Source: Actinomycetospora endophytica
Lineage (GTDB): Bacteria > Actinomycetota > Actinomycetes > Mycobacteriales > Pseudonocardiaceae
DNA length: 64,000 bases
Direction: 5' to 3'
NCBI RefSeq assembly: GCF_021026375.1
Contig: NZ_JAJNDB010000002.1
Location: 124,001-188,000, forward strand
Shown here: positions 1 to 8,231 of the stretch, piece after piece
How the letters are laid out: the number at the start of each line of letters is the position of its first letter
Position numbering within the stretch: position 1 is the stretch's first letter
Made by a program: the position numbers and the translations under genes
The notes under the pieces: generated by a model
The model's input: only the letters and a program-made list of their open reading frames with translations
What the model was told of the DNA's origin: nothing
Database searches by the model: none

Positions 1-56
1 CGCCTGAGCGGAAACGCCCTGGCCGGGCCGGGTGACGCGCGCGGCATGATGCGCCC

Positions 57-1439
57 GTGACGCCGGGCCTGTTCGACGAGATCCTCGCCCGCGGCGGGGC
101 CCGCGAGGCGGTCGACGACACCGCCTGGCTCACCGCTCTGCTCGACGTCGAGGCCGCCCTGGCCGGCGCGACCGCCGACGCGGGCGGGCTCGACGCCGAC
201 GTCGCGGCGTCCATCGCGACCGCCTGCCGGCCCGAGCGCTTCGACATCGCCGCGCTCGCCGTCGAGGCCGCGAACGCGGGCAACCCCGTCGTCCCGCTGG
301 TCGCCGCGCTGCGTGAGCTCGTCCGCGCCCACGCGGGCGACGAGGCCGCCGCCGCGGTGCACCGGGGCGCGACCAGCCAGGACGTCGTCGACACGGCGAG
401 CGCCCTCGTGACCCGCCGCGCCCTCGCGGTCGTCGTCGGCGACCTCACCGCGGCCGCAGACGCGGCGGCCGGACTCGCCCGGGAGCACCGCGATCGCGCG
501 GCCGCCGGCCGGACGCTGCTGCAGCAGGCCGCGCCGGTGACCGTCGGGCTGCGCGCGGCCGGGTGGGCGAACGGGCTCGACGGGGCGGTGGCCGCGCTGC
601 AGTCCTGGCGCCCCGCGGTCCAGCTGGGCGGCGCCGTCGGCACGCTGGCCGCCTTCGCCGGCCGTGGGCGCGCCGAACGCGCCGCGCTCGCCCGGAGGCT
701 GGACCTCGACGAGCCGCCGCTGCCCTGGCACACCGAGCGGGGCCGCGTCGCCGAGCTCGCCGGGGTGCTCGGATGTGCTGGCGCGGCGATCGGGTCGGTG
801 GCCACCGACCTGGTGCTGCTCGCGCAGACCGAGGTCGGCGAGGTTCGCGAGGACGTGCCCGGACGCGGCGGCTCCTCGACGCTGCCGCACAAGCGGAACC
901 CGGTCGGCGCCGTCTCCGCCCGTGCCGCCGCGATCGCGGTCCCGGGCCTGGTCGCCTCCCTGCTGACGGCGGCCTCGGGTCACGAGTACGAGCGCGCCGC
1001 CGGGTCCTGGCACGCGGAGTGGCGGCCGACCTCGGAGCTGCTGCGCACGGTCGGCTCCGGGGCGACCTGGCTCGCGGACTCGCTCGGGCACCTGGTGCTC
1101 GAGCCGGCCCGGGTGGCCGCCTCGCTCGACGTCACCGGCGGGCTGCTCCTCGCCGAGAACGTCACGACGACGTTGCGCGGCCGCGTGGACGACCCGAAGG
1201 GCCTCGTCACCACCGCGGCTTCGACCAGCCTCGACGAGGGCAGGCCGTTCGCGGACGTGCTCGCCGACGCCCTCGCCGGCACCGACGTCACCCGCGCCGA
1301 GATCGACGCCGCCCTCGACCCGGCGGCCCACGTCGGTGAGGCCCTCGAGCTCGTCGACGACTTCCTCGCCACCCGCACCGCTGCCGCCCGCACCGCTGCC
1401 GCCCGCACCTCCGCCGTCGACCCCGAGGAGCATCCGTGA
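57..1439 (+). CDS. pcaB: 3-carboxy-cis,cis-muconate cycloisomerase
   Basis: This enzyme of the aspartase/fumarase superfamily converts 3-carboxymuconate to 4-carboxymuconolactone in the protocatechuate branch of the beta-ketoadipate pathway, in the cytosol. The superfamily signature GGSSTLPHKRNP lies near residues 277-288, and an early RGATSQDVVDTA segment near residue 102 matches the family's substrate-binding loop. The 460 residues fit the family. The C-terminus ends in an Ala/Arg/Thr repeat (TAAARTAAART) that looks like a harmless extension. The GTG start is the first in frame. The stop overlaps the next gene by 4 bp, so the two are co-translated. The rest of the pathway (pcaGH, pcaD) is not in the window and probably lies upstream. 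Confidence 0.93.
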   Translation: MTPGLFDEILARGGAREAVDDTAWLTALLDVEAALAGATADAGGLDADVAASIATACRPERFDIAALAVEAANAGNPVVPLVAALRELVRAHAGDEAAAAVHRGATSQDVVDTASALVTRRALAVVVGDLTAAADAAAGLAREHRDRAAAGRTLLQQAAPVTVGLRAAGWANGLDGAVAALQSWRPAVQLGGAVGTLAAFAGRGRAERAALARRLDLDEPPLPWHTERGRVAELAGVLGCAGAAIGSVATDLVLLAQTEVGEVREDVPGRGGSSTLPHKRNPVGAVSARAAAIAVPGLVASLLTAASGHEYERAAGSWHAEWRPTSELLRTVGSGATWLADSLGHLVLEPARVAASLDVTGGLLLAENVTTTLRGRVDDPKGLVTTAASTSLDEGRPFADVLADALAGTDVTRAEIDAALDPAAHVGEALELVDDFLATRTAAARTAAARTSAVDPEEHP

Positions 1440-1816
1440 CCGACGACCTCGACCCCGCCGGCCTCGCGACCCGCCGGGAGGTCCTCGGCGACGAGCACGT
1501 GGACCGCGCGCTCGCGAACTCCGACGAGACCACCGCGGACTTCCAGGCGTTCATCACCCGCTACGCGTGGGACGGGATCTGGAACCGACCGGGCCTCGAC
1601 CGCCGGCAGCGCAGCATCGTCACCCTCTCGGTGCTCGCCGCGTTGCACCACGACGGGGAGCTCGCGATGCACGTCAGGGCGGCGCTGCGCAACGGCCTGA
1701 CCCGCGAGGAGATCCGGGAGGTTCTCCTCCAGGTCGGGGTGTACGCCGGGGTGCCCGCCGCGAACCGGGCGTTCGGGGTGGCGCAGCGGGTGCTCGCGGA
1801 GGTCGCGGAGGACTGA
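1436..1816 (+). CDS. pcaC: 4-carboxymuconolactone decarboxylase
   Basis: A 126-residue protein of the carboxymuconolactone decarboxylase (AhpD-like) family. It would act directly after PcaB, decarboxylating 4-carboxymuconolactone to the enol-lactone. The family core is visible as RSIVTLSVLAALHHDGELAMH (residues about 60-80, shown here only in part: RSIVTLSVLAAL then HHDGELAMH) followed by GLTREEIREVLLQVGVYAG near residues 88-106. It starts at a GTG overlapping the pcaB stop (GTGA), which implies coupled translation. It lacks the CxxC of peroxidase-type AhpD proteins, supporting a decarboxylase. It ends the operon, with a 120-bp gap before the next gene. Confidence 0.93.
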   Translation: MTDDLDPAGLATRREVLGDEHVDRALANSDETTADFQAFITRYAWDGIWNRPGLDRRQRSIVTLSVLAALHHDGELAMHVRAALRNGLTREEIREVLLQVGVYAGVPAANRAFGVAQRVLAEVAED

Positions 1817-1938
1817 GCCGCGCCCCGGTCGTGGGTGCGACGCACCCGTGCGCCGCGCGGGGAACTCGCCGGTGCGCCCACTACCGTGGGCGGGCACCAG
1901 CCGGTGCGGTCGAGGGGACGAGGGTGCGAGGACGGATC

Positions 1939-2610
1939 GTGACGACGACGGGGGCCCGCCGGCGCGCGGTGCCCGGGGGACTCGCGACGGCCGTCGTGGG
2001 AGCCCTCGCCGCGATGACGCTGCTCGCGGGCTGCTCCTCGGGGTCGGACCTCTCGACGCCGTCGATCCCGACCTTCCCGGGTCCGGGCGCGGCGCCCGCG
2101 ACGTCCACCCCGGCGCCCCGCTCGACGCTCGTCCCGACCGACTGCAACCAGATCGTGTCGAAGGACCAGCTGCCGAACCTGCTCGGCCTGCCGATCGGCT
2201 CGGTCGACGTGCGCTCGCTGCGTGACGTGCCCGCCCCGTCGGTCGGCCGGCTCGAGCGGGTGACCTGCACCTACAGCTCCACCGGGGGTGCCGGCGCGCC
2301 GAGCCAGGGTTCGCAGGTCCTCAAGCTGATCGCCAGCGGCTACAACGGCCCGCAGGCCGCCCAGGCGCAGGTGGCGGTGAACAACCAGGTCGAGCAGCGC
2401 TCCGGGGTGAACGGCGTCGACACCCCGATCGGCGCCGCGACCGGCACCTACTTCACCGACCCGGACGGCCCGATCCTCGTCGTCGCCTACAAGCAGGTGA
2501 CGGTGAGCCTCACGCTGGGCCGCGGCGCGCTGTCGGCCGACCAGAGCCGGTCGGTGCTGGTCGACCTGGCCCAGCGGGTCCTGCCCGTCCTGGTGCCTCC
2601 CGGATCCTGA
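1939..2610 (+). CDS. Putative secreted lipoprotein of unknown function
   Basis: A 223-residue protein with an N-terminal arginine cluster (RRR, residues 7-9), a hydrophobic stretch and a lipobox LLAGC ending at Cys32, so it is probably lipidated and anchored outside the membrane. A Ser/Thr/Pro linker follows (about 33-65), then a globular part with two cysteines (PTDCNQI, VTCTYS) resembling small actinobacterial lipoproteins of the DUF3558 kind. That family match is tentative. The GTG at 1939 is chosen because GAGGA precedes it at good spacing and gives a compact signal peptide. An in-frame GTG at 1924 is the alternative. A promoter-like TACCGT lies at 1882-1887. It appears to be a single-gene unit. 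Confidence 0.72.
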   Translation: MTTTGARRRAVPGGLATAVVGALAAMTLLAGCSSGSDLSTPSIPTFPGPGAAPATSTPAPRSTLVPTDCNQIVSKDQLPNLLGLPIGSVDVRSLRDVPAPSVGRLERVTCTYSSTGGAGAPSQGSQVLKLIASGYNGPQAAQAQVAVNNQVEQRSGVNGVDTPIGAATGTYFTDPDGPILVVAYKQVTVSLTLGRGALSADQSRSVLVDLAQRVLPVLVPPGS

Positions 2611-2651
2611 CGGCGCGGTCTCGTCCGTCACCCCCGCGTCCGTCGGGCGCG

Positions 2652-2669
2652 CCGAGCGGGTATCCCCGG
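2652..2669 (+). promoter_or_regulatory. Upstream box shared with the second MFS locus
   Basis: The sequence CCGAGCGGGTATCCCCGG lies 45-62 bp before the MFS start. An almost identical box occurs at 23322-23339 before the marR-MFS operon. The core GGGTAT could be a SigB/SigF-type -10 element or half of a palindromic operator (GGGTAYCCC). No clear GTTT -35 partner is visible. A second palindrome-like stretch, TTGCGTACGCTAA, follows at about 2681-2693. Confidence 0.45.
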
Positions 2670-2713
2670 CGTAGCATTCTTTTGCGTACGCTAACGACAA
2701 GGGGGACTGCCGC

Positions 2714-4843
2714 GTGACCACGGCGACGGCATCACCGACGGGTGCGACGGAGCAGCCCGGACGGTCCGACCGCTACAAGTGGGTCGCGCTGTCCAACACC
2801 ACGCTCGGCGTGCTGATCGTCACGATCAACATGTCGATCCTGCTCATCGCGCTGCCCGACATCTTCCGCGGGATCAACATCGACCCGCTGGCGGCCTCGA
2901 ACATCAGCTACCTGCTGTGGCTGATCATGGGCTACCTCGTCGTGACCGCGGTCCTCGTCGTGAGCTTCGGGCGGATCGGCGACATGTACGGCCGGACCCG
3001 GATGTACAACCTGGGCTTCGCGGTCTTCACGTTCTTCTCGATCCTGCTTGCCGTCACCTGGCTGCAGGGCGACGCCGGCGCGATCTACCTGATCATCATG
3101 CGGGTGCTGCAGGGCATCGGCGGCGCGCTGCTGCTCGCGAACTCGACGGCGATCCTCACCGACGCCTTCCCCACCCACCAGCGCGGTCTGGCGCTGGGCA
3201 TCAACTCGATCGCCGCCATCGCCGGGTCCTTCATCGGGCTGGTCATCGGCGGCGTGCTCGCGCCGATCAGCTGGCACCTGGTCTTCGTGGTCTCGGTGCC
3301 GATCGGGGTGTTCGGCACGATCTGGGCGTACTTCAAGCTCAAGGAGGCAGGCGAGCGCCACGCGGCGCGGATCGACTGGTGGGGCAACATCACCTTCGCC
3401 GTCGGCCTCGTCGCGGTGCTCATGGGCATCACCTACGGCATCCAGCCCTACGGCGGGCACGTCATGGGCTGGACGAGCCCGATGGTGCTCACCCTGCTCA
3501 TCGGCGGCGTCGTCGTGCTCGCGATCTTCGCGGTGATCGAGACCAAGGTCGCCGAGCCGATGTTCCACCTGTCGCTGTTCAGGATCCGCGCGTTCACGGC
3601 CGGGAACATCGCGAGCCTGCTGGCCGCGCTCGGCCGCGGTGGTCTGCAGTTCATCCTGATCATCTGGCTGCAGGGCATCTGGCTGCCGCAGCACGGCTAC
3701 GACTACGAGTCCACGCCGCTGTGGGCCGGCATCTACATGGTCCCGCTGACGATCGGGTTCCTGGTCGCCGGACCGATCTCGGGCGTGCTGTCCGACCGCC
3801 ACGGCGCCCGCGCCTACGCGACGATCGGCATGGTCGGTGCGGCGGTGAGCTTCCTGCTGCTGAAGTTCCTGCCGGTCGACTTCTCCTACTGGGGCTTCGC
3901 GATCATCCTCGCGGTCAACGGCCTCTCGATGGGCCTGTTCTCCTCGCCGAACCGCGCCGCGATCATGAACTCGGTGCCGCCCCGGCAGCGCGGCGCCGCA
4001 GCCGGCATGACCTCGACGTTCCAGAACGCCGCGACGGTGCTCTCGATCGGCATCTTCTTCTCGATGCTGATCCTCGGCCTCTCCAGCTCGCTGCCCGCGG
4101 CCCTGCGCAGCGGACTGCTCGCACACGGCGTGCCGGCCGACGCGGCCCAGCGCATCTCCGAGCTGCCGCCGGTGAGCACCCTGTTCGCGTCGCTGCTCGG
4201 TTACAACCCGATGCAGACGCTGCTCGGACCGCAGGTGCTCGCCCAGGTGGGTCCGCAGCAGGCGGAGTACCTCACCGGGCGGAGCTTCTTCCCGTCGCTG
4301 ATCACCGGTCCGTTCGGTGACGGCCTCACCTACGCGCTGGTCTTCGCGGCCCTGTGCTGCGTGATCGCCGGGCTGGCCTCGCTGCTGCGCGGCGGCAAGT
4401 ACGCCTACCAGGAGCCGTCGTCGGCGACGGTCGTCGCGGCCGACGGCGCCGACGAGCTCGACGGTGCCTCGGTCACCGAGGCCGAGGTGGCGCCGGAGCG
4501 CACGCTCGTCGGCGCGGGTGCCGGGTTTCCTGACGGCGGTGGTGCCCACGACGGGGCCGGGGTGCGGCCGGGGCGGTTGCTCCAGGGCCGCGTCATCGGG
4601 CCGGACGCGTTGCCGGCGCCGGCCGTCCTCACGTTGGTCGACCGGGCGGGACGCCAGGCCGGTCGGGCGGTCTCCGACGACGAGGGCCACTTCCGCATCG
4701 AGCCCCCGGCCGCCGGTGAGTTCCTCGTGATCGCCACGCCGCAGGGCTCGGACGGCTCCGTGGCGCCGCGGGCCACCCAGGTGTCGGTGAGCACCGTCCC
4801 GGTCGACCTCGACCTGGTGCTCGACCGGCGCGTGCCCAGCTGA
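2714..4843 (+). CDS. MFS drug-exporter (DHA2, 14 TM) with C-terminal carboxypeptidase-regulatory-like domain
   Basis: The first ~565 residues are a proton-coupled exporter of the DHA2/EmrB type. Fourteen hydrophobic helices can be counted, and the conserved loop GRIGDMYGRTR lies between TM2 and TM3. After the last helix comes RGGKYAY, positively charged and therefore probably cytosolic, then an Ala/Glu linker. A beta-sandwich module follows (about residues 615-705): GRVIGPDALPAPAVLTLVD, then DDEGHFRIEPPAAGEFLVIATP. The module follows the PF13620 pattern (G-x-V, A-V-T-L-x-D, D-x-x-G-x-F, G-x-Y/F-x-L). EmrB-type pumps normally end soon after TM14, so the fusion is unusual. The GTG start has AAGGGGG upstream. 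The substrate is unknown. Confidence 0.88.
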   Translation: MTTATASPTGATEQPGRSDRYKWVALSNTTLGVLIVTINMSILLIALPDIFRGINIDPLAASNISYLLWLIMGYLVVTAVLVVSFGRIGDMYGRTRMYNLGFAVFTFFSILLAVTWLQGDAGAIYLIIMRVLQGIGGALLLANSTAILTDAFPTHQRGLALGINSIAAIAGSFIGLVIGGVLAPISWHLVFVVSVPIGVFGTIWAYFKLKEAGERHAARIDWWGNITFAVGLVAVLMGITYGIQPYGGHVMGWTSPMVLTLLIGGVVVLAIFAVIETKVAEPMFHLSLFRIRAFTAGNIASLLAALGRGGLQFILIIWLQGIWLPQHGYDYESTPLWAGIYMVPLTIGFLVAGPISGVLSDRHGARAYATIGMVGAAVSFLLLKFLPVDFSYWGFAIILAVNGLSMGLFSSPNRAAIMNSVPPRQRGAAAGMTSTFQNAATVLSIGIFFSMLILGLSSSLPAALRSGLLAHGVPADAAQRISELPPVSTLFASLLGYNPMQTLLGPQVLAQVGPQQAEYLTGRSFFPSLITGPFGDGLTYALVFAALCCVIAGLASLLRGGKYAYQEPSSATVVAADGADELDGASVTEAEVAPERTLVGAGAGFPDGGGAHDGAGVRPGRLLQGRVIGPDALPAPAVLTLVDRAGRQAGRAVSDDEGHFRIEPPAAGEFLVIATPQGSDGSVAPRATQVSVSTVPVDLDLVLDRRVPS

Positions 4844-4935
4844 CCAGGGGGTTCCCGAGTTCCCGGGATCTCGGTAATGATCGTCACCGGCTCAGGTAAT
4901 CGCATGTTCAAGATTTTCCGGGACCGTCGGGAGGC

Positions 4936-5976
4936 GTGACCGGATTCGATCACCCTGAACGCCGCCCCGGACTGCTCGGTGCCGTGACGGTGGTGCTGAC
5001 CGCCGCGGCGGGCGCCATCGACGTCGTCACCTACTTCGCCTTCAACCAGGTCTTCGCGTCCACGATGACCGGCAACCTCGTCCTGCTCGGCCTCGGCGTC
5101 GGGCAGGGCGAGTGGGACCAGGTCGTCGACAACGTCTGCGCGATGCTCGGCTACTGCGGCGGCCTCGTGATCGGCACGCTCGTGTGCGGGGTGGCGATGC
5201 GCCGCCTGCCCTGGCGCAACGCCGTCGGCGTCGCGCTCACCGTGGAGTTCGCGCTGCTCGTCGCCGTCGGCCTGTACTGGTGGGGTGTCGACGACGGGTC
5301 GGTGACAGCCCAGGCGAAGGTCGTCGTGCTCGTCGTCGGGGCCGGCCTCGCGATGGGCATCCAGGCGGCGGCGATGCGCTACATCGGCCCGGCCGGCACC
5401 CCGACCAGCTTCCTCTCCGGCACCGTGACCAACTGGGTCTCCAGCCTCGTCGAGTTCCACCAGCCGTTCCGCTGGAACTGGAACTCGCCGCTGCGGATCG
5501 GCGTCATGGTCGTCGCTGCGGCCGGGAACGCCGTCCTGCAGCACCAGGTCCCCGACCTCGCGTTCGCCGCGCCGATAGTGCTCGTGGCGGTCGCGATCGT
5601 GATGATGGCGCGGGTGACGCGCGCCAACCACGGTGGACTCGTCGCGGGCGAGCCGCAGTTCGCCCCGGTTCCGGTGGATGCCGGTGAGGACGATCTGGCG
5701 GGCGCCGGTCGGGTGCTGGGTCGGGTGGTCGACGCCTCCGGGGAGCCGCGGTCCGCCGCGGTCACGCTCGTCGACATGGCCGGGCGCCAGGTCCGCCGCG
5801 AGGACACCGCGGTCGACGGCGGTTTCGAGATGGAGCCCCCGGACGACGGGCAGTTCGTGCTCATCTGCACACCGCGCGGCGGAGGAGTGCCGCCGCGGGC
5901 GGTGATGGTGTCGGTGGACGGCGCCCCGGTGCGTCACGAGGTGGTGCTGGGCGAGCCCGTGCCGGCGACGGCCTGA
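4936..5976 (+). CDS. DUF1275 (YoaK-like) membrane protein fused to a carboxypeptidase-regulatory-like domain
   Basis: Residues 1-230 are a DUF1275 membrane protein. The hallmark TMTGNLVLLGLG occurs near residues 45-56, followed by about five more hydrophobic helices. The family's function is unknown, although transport is often suggested. After the last helix (VAIVMMARVTR, positive on the inner side) comes a C-terminal module, about residues 255-340: GRVVDASGEPRSAAVTLVD, then DGGFEMEPPDDGQFVLICTP. This matches the module on the preceding MFS pump closely, including the PP-x-x-G-x-F-x-x-I turn. The GTG start has GGGAGG just upstream. The gap from the MFS gene is only 92 bp, so the two may be co-transcribed. 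Confidence 0.85.
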   Translation: MTGFDHPERRPGLLGAVTVVLTAAAGAIDVVTYFAFNQVFASTMTGNLVLLGLGVGQGEWDQVVDNVCAMLGYCGGLVIGTLVCGVAMRRLPWRNAVGVALTVEFALLVAVGLYWWGVDDGSVTAQAKVVVLVVGAGLAMGIQAAAMRYIGPAGTPTSFLSGTVTNWVSSLVEFHQPFRWNWNSPLRIGVMVVAAAGNAVLQHQVPDLAFAAPIVLVAVAIVMMARVTRANHGGLVAGEPQFAPVPVDAGEDDLAGAGRVLGRVVDASGEPRSAAVTLVDMAGRQVRREDTAVDGGFEMEPPDDGQFVLICTPRGGGVPPRAVMVSVDGAPVRHEVVLGEPVPATA

Positions 5977-6320
5977 CCGGGCCGGAGATCGGAGCGCCCC
6001 GCCTCGCCTTGTCGCGGTGATTCCCCTCGCTCCGCGCGCCTTTGCCCGGCCCGTCTTGTCGCGGTGATTCCCCTCGCCCCGCGCGCCTTGTCGTTCTGAT
6101 TCACAACGACAAGGCAGAGGCGCCTCCGCGGAAGGCCGCGACAAGGCGGTGGGGCTCCTGCAGCCGGGTCGACTTCATGTTCGCTCGTGGGCGCAACAGG
6201 TCGGCCGAGTACGGCGTTCGGAGCAGCGACCTGTCCACACAGGCAGCGGGACCCGGGGTTGTCCACGTCGGCCGGCGCACCGTTCACGGTTCCGGGCTCG
6301 CCACCGCCACCGTCGACGCC
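5977..6320 (+). other. Gene-free interval holding palindromic repeats
   Basis: This 344-bp stretch has no convincing gene. Its first half carries the repeat cluster described separately (6007-6149). The second half, up to the ATG at 6321, shows no clear Shine-Dalgarno sequence. Confidence 0.6.
6007..6149. repeat. REP-like palindromic repeat cluster, left of the AbiEi-like gene
   Basis: Two near-identical 34-bp direct repeats beginning with (C/T)CTTGTCGCGGTGATTCC lie at 6007-6040 and 6054-6087. They run into a perfect 11-bp hairpin, GCCTTGTCGTT (6085-6095) and AACGACAAGGC (6105-6115), around the 9-nt loop CTGATTCAC. Twenty bases later comes CCGCGACAAGGCGG (6136-6149), the inverse of the CCTTGTCGCGG start. 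The same hairpin plus half-site occurs at 7281-7346 on the other side of the next gene, with its loop inverted. Confidence 0.85.
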
Positions 6321-7208
6321 ATGTCCTGGTTCCAGCCCGCTCCCGACGACGCCGGACTGCTCCGGCGGAGTCATCTCGTCGCCGTGCAGGATCCGGCGCT
6401 CGTCGACAAGGCGCTCCGACGCAAGCTGATCACCCCGATCCATCGCGGCATCTACAAGGACGGGGTTCCGGACTGCTGGGATCGAGCGTGGGCCGCGTGT
6501 GCCACGGTCGGCGGCTGCCGGGCCGTCGCCAGTCACCGGACGGCGGCGCGGGTCCACGAGCTCGAGGTGCCCCTCGGCGGGGCGGACGAGGTCACGATCC
6601 CGCGGGCCGAGCGTCGTCCGCACCGCGCGGAGCTGCGCTTCCACACGACGGTCCTCGCGGCGGAGGACGTCGTCGACATCGGCGGGCTGGAGCTCACGTC
6701 GATCGCCCGGACCCTCGTCGACCTGTGCCGCTGTGAGGAGCAGTTCCGGGCGGTGTGGGCCGTCGAGCGAGCTCTCGCTCGGGAGAAGGTGACGACCGAG
6801 GAGCTCGTCGAAGCGCTGCATCGGTGTCGGGGGGTCCCCGGGGTCGCCCGCGCCCGACATCGGATCGCCGCCGCGCGCCCGCTCTCCGGCTCACCGCTCG
6901 AGACCGCCGGCCGGCTGGCCCTCGTCGATGACGGACTCGCCGAGCCGGAGCTCCAGTTCCCGATCACCCGGGCCGACGGTCGGGACGCGCACGTCGACCT
7001 CGCGTACCGGGAGCAGCGGGTCGGCCTCGAGTTCGACGGGCGGTCGGAGCACGGGATGGAGAGGGCCGTGTTCGAGGACCGGGACCGGGAGAACCAGATC
7101 GTCCTCCGCGACCTCACGATCATCAGGTTCTCGTGGCACGACGTGTTCCGCCGAGGCCGGGCGTACGTCCGGACGGTGCGCCGGGCGATCGGCGAGGTCG
7201 CAGCGTGA
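6321..7208 (+). CDS. AbiEi-antitoxin-like N-terminus with DUF559/Vsr-like nuclease C-terminus
   Basis: A 295-residue protein of a type abundant in actinobacteria. Residues 1-60 resemble the AbiEi winged-helix region (LITPIHRGIYKDG). The middle (about 70-160) contains ASHRTAARVHELEV and ELTSIARTLVDLCR, as in AbiEi. The C-terminal part (about 215-295) looks like a DUF559/very-short-patch-repair fold: HVDLAYREQRVGLEFDGR, with Asp and Glu placed like nuclease metal ligands, then DRDRENQI and IIRFSWHDV. No toxin partner (AbiEii) is adjacent, so it is an orphan. The ATG at 6321 is chosen because it begins the conserved part; no good ribosome site is visible. Palindromic repeats flank it on both sides, which suggests acquisition or mobility. 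Confidence 0.75.
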   Translation: MSWFQPAPDDAGLLRRSHLVAVQDPALVDKALRRKLITPIHRGIYKDGVPDCWDRAWAACATVGGCRAVASHRTAARVHELEVPLGGADEVTIPRAERRPHRAELRFHTTVLAAEDVVDIGGLELTSIARTLVDLCRCEEQFRAVWAVERALAREKVTTEELVEALHRCRGVPGVARARHRIAAARPLSGSPLETAGRLALVDDGLAEPELQFPITRADGRDAHVDLAYREQRVGLEFDGRSEHGMERAVFEDRDRENQIVLRDLTIIRFSWHDVFRRGRAYVRTVRRAIGEVAA

Positions 7209-7280
7209 TCACGAGCGGTCCCGGTGTGGTTTCTCGGGAGGATCGGACCGTTCTGTCGCGGCCTCCGGCGGTCGCGCGAT

Positions 7281-7346
7281 CGCCTTGTCGTTGTGAATCA
7301 GAACGACAAGGCGCACCGGGTGGGGTGGGAGACCGCGACAAGGCGG
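7281..7346. repeat. REP-like palindromic repeat, right of the AbiEi-like gene
   Basis: A perfect 12-bp hairpin, CGCCTTGTCGTT (7281-7292) and AACGACAAGGCG (7302-7313), encloses GTGAATCAG, the reverse complement of the loop in the left copy. The half-site CCGCGACAAGGCGG (7333-7346) follows after about 19 bases, as on the left. The rest of the 201-bp gap between the AbiEi-like gene and the YceI gene shows nothing else. Confidence 0.85.
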
Positions 7347-7409
7347 GCCGAGCGAGGCCGGAGCGAACCGACCGGGCGCGGATGCGCACCCGGCCGGGCC
7401 GACGGACGC

Positions 7410-8231
7410 TCAGCCGGAGACCCGGACCGCCTCGATGTCGATCTCGATGCGCAGCGTGCGGCCGATCGCGAAGATGCCGGCGATCACCGACTGGTTCCAC
7501 GAGATGTCGAAGTCGTCGCGGGAGAGCTGCGTGGTGGCGGAGAAGCCGGCCCGCTCGCCGCCCCAGAGGTCGGGGCCCGCGCCGTGGTAGACGACGTCGA
7601 GCGCCACCCGGTTCCCGACGCCCTTGAGCAGGAGGTTGCCGTACATCGTCCAGTGGTCGGGGGTGTGCCCGACGATCTCCGTGGAGTCGAAGCTGATGTC
7701 GGCGAACCGCGCCACGTCGAGGAAGTCGGGGGCACGCAGGTGCTCGTCCCGGCGCTCGTCGTCGGTGTCCACGCTCGAGGCCTCGATCGCCGAGGAGACC
7801 CGCGTCGAGGCGAGGTCGGCGCCCATGTCGATGTGCCCGGTGAACCGGCGCAGCCGACCGTGGACCTTGGTGATCCCGAGGTGGAACGCCGACGCCGAGA
7901 TGCGCGAGTGCACCGGGTCGATGTCCCAGCGGCCCGGTGCCGGCAGCTCCAGGGCGCCGGTCCGGGTCAGCACGACCCGCCCGAGCGCCCCGAACGCGGG
8001 CCCTCCGACAGGACGGGCGGCCGGGGTGTGGCCGACGGCGGAGGTGATCACGGTGCACGGTCCGGCGGGCAGGCCGTCGAGGACGAACCCGCCGTCGTCG
8101 GCGACGGGGGTGCCGCCGATCTGCTGGCCCGCCGCGTCGATGACGGTGACGACGGCGAAGGGCACCGGCCAGCCGTCGCTGGTGACGGCCGTGCCGGTGA
8201 CCCGCTGGACGTCGTGCTGCGTCGCCGTCAC
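7410..8231 (-). CDS. YceI-family protein with N-terminal carboxypeptidase-regulatory-like domain
   Basis: A 273-residue protein. Residues about 8-90 form the same beta-sandwich module found in neighbouring proteins (GTAVTSDGWPVPFAVVTVID, then DDGGFVLDGLPAGPCTVI). Residues 95-273 are a YceI domain: GRWDIDPVHSRISASAFHLG, TDDERRDEHLRAPDFLDVAR and FDISWNQSVIAG are family landmarks. YceI domains form a lipocalin-like barrel that can bind isoprenoid lipids. No signal peptide is visible, so the protein is probably cytosolic, unlike the exported E. coli member. Its ATG overlaps the stop of the upstream three-module gene by 4 bp, so the two are translated together. Confidence 0.85.
   Translation of the reverse strand: MTATQHDVQRVTGTAVTSDGWPVPFAVVTVIDAAGQQIGGTPVADDGGFVLDGLPAGPCTVITSAVGHTPAARPVGGPAFGALGRVVLTRTGALELPAPGRWDIDPVHSRISASAFHLGITKVHGRLRRFTGHIDMGADLASTRVSSAIEASSVDTDDERRDEHLRAPDFLDVARFADISFDSTEIVGHTPDHWTMYGNLLLKGVGNRVALDVVYHGAGPDLWGGERAGFSATTQLSRDDFDISWNQSVIAGIFAIGRTLRIEIDIEAVRVSG

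Noticed and set aside
1-56. Stop codon near the left edge as the end of an upstream pca gene
   Set aside because: Only a few bases are visible. A TGA at 5-7 could end such a gene, but nothing can be identified from it.
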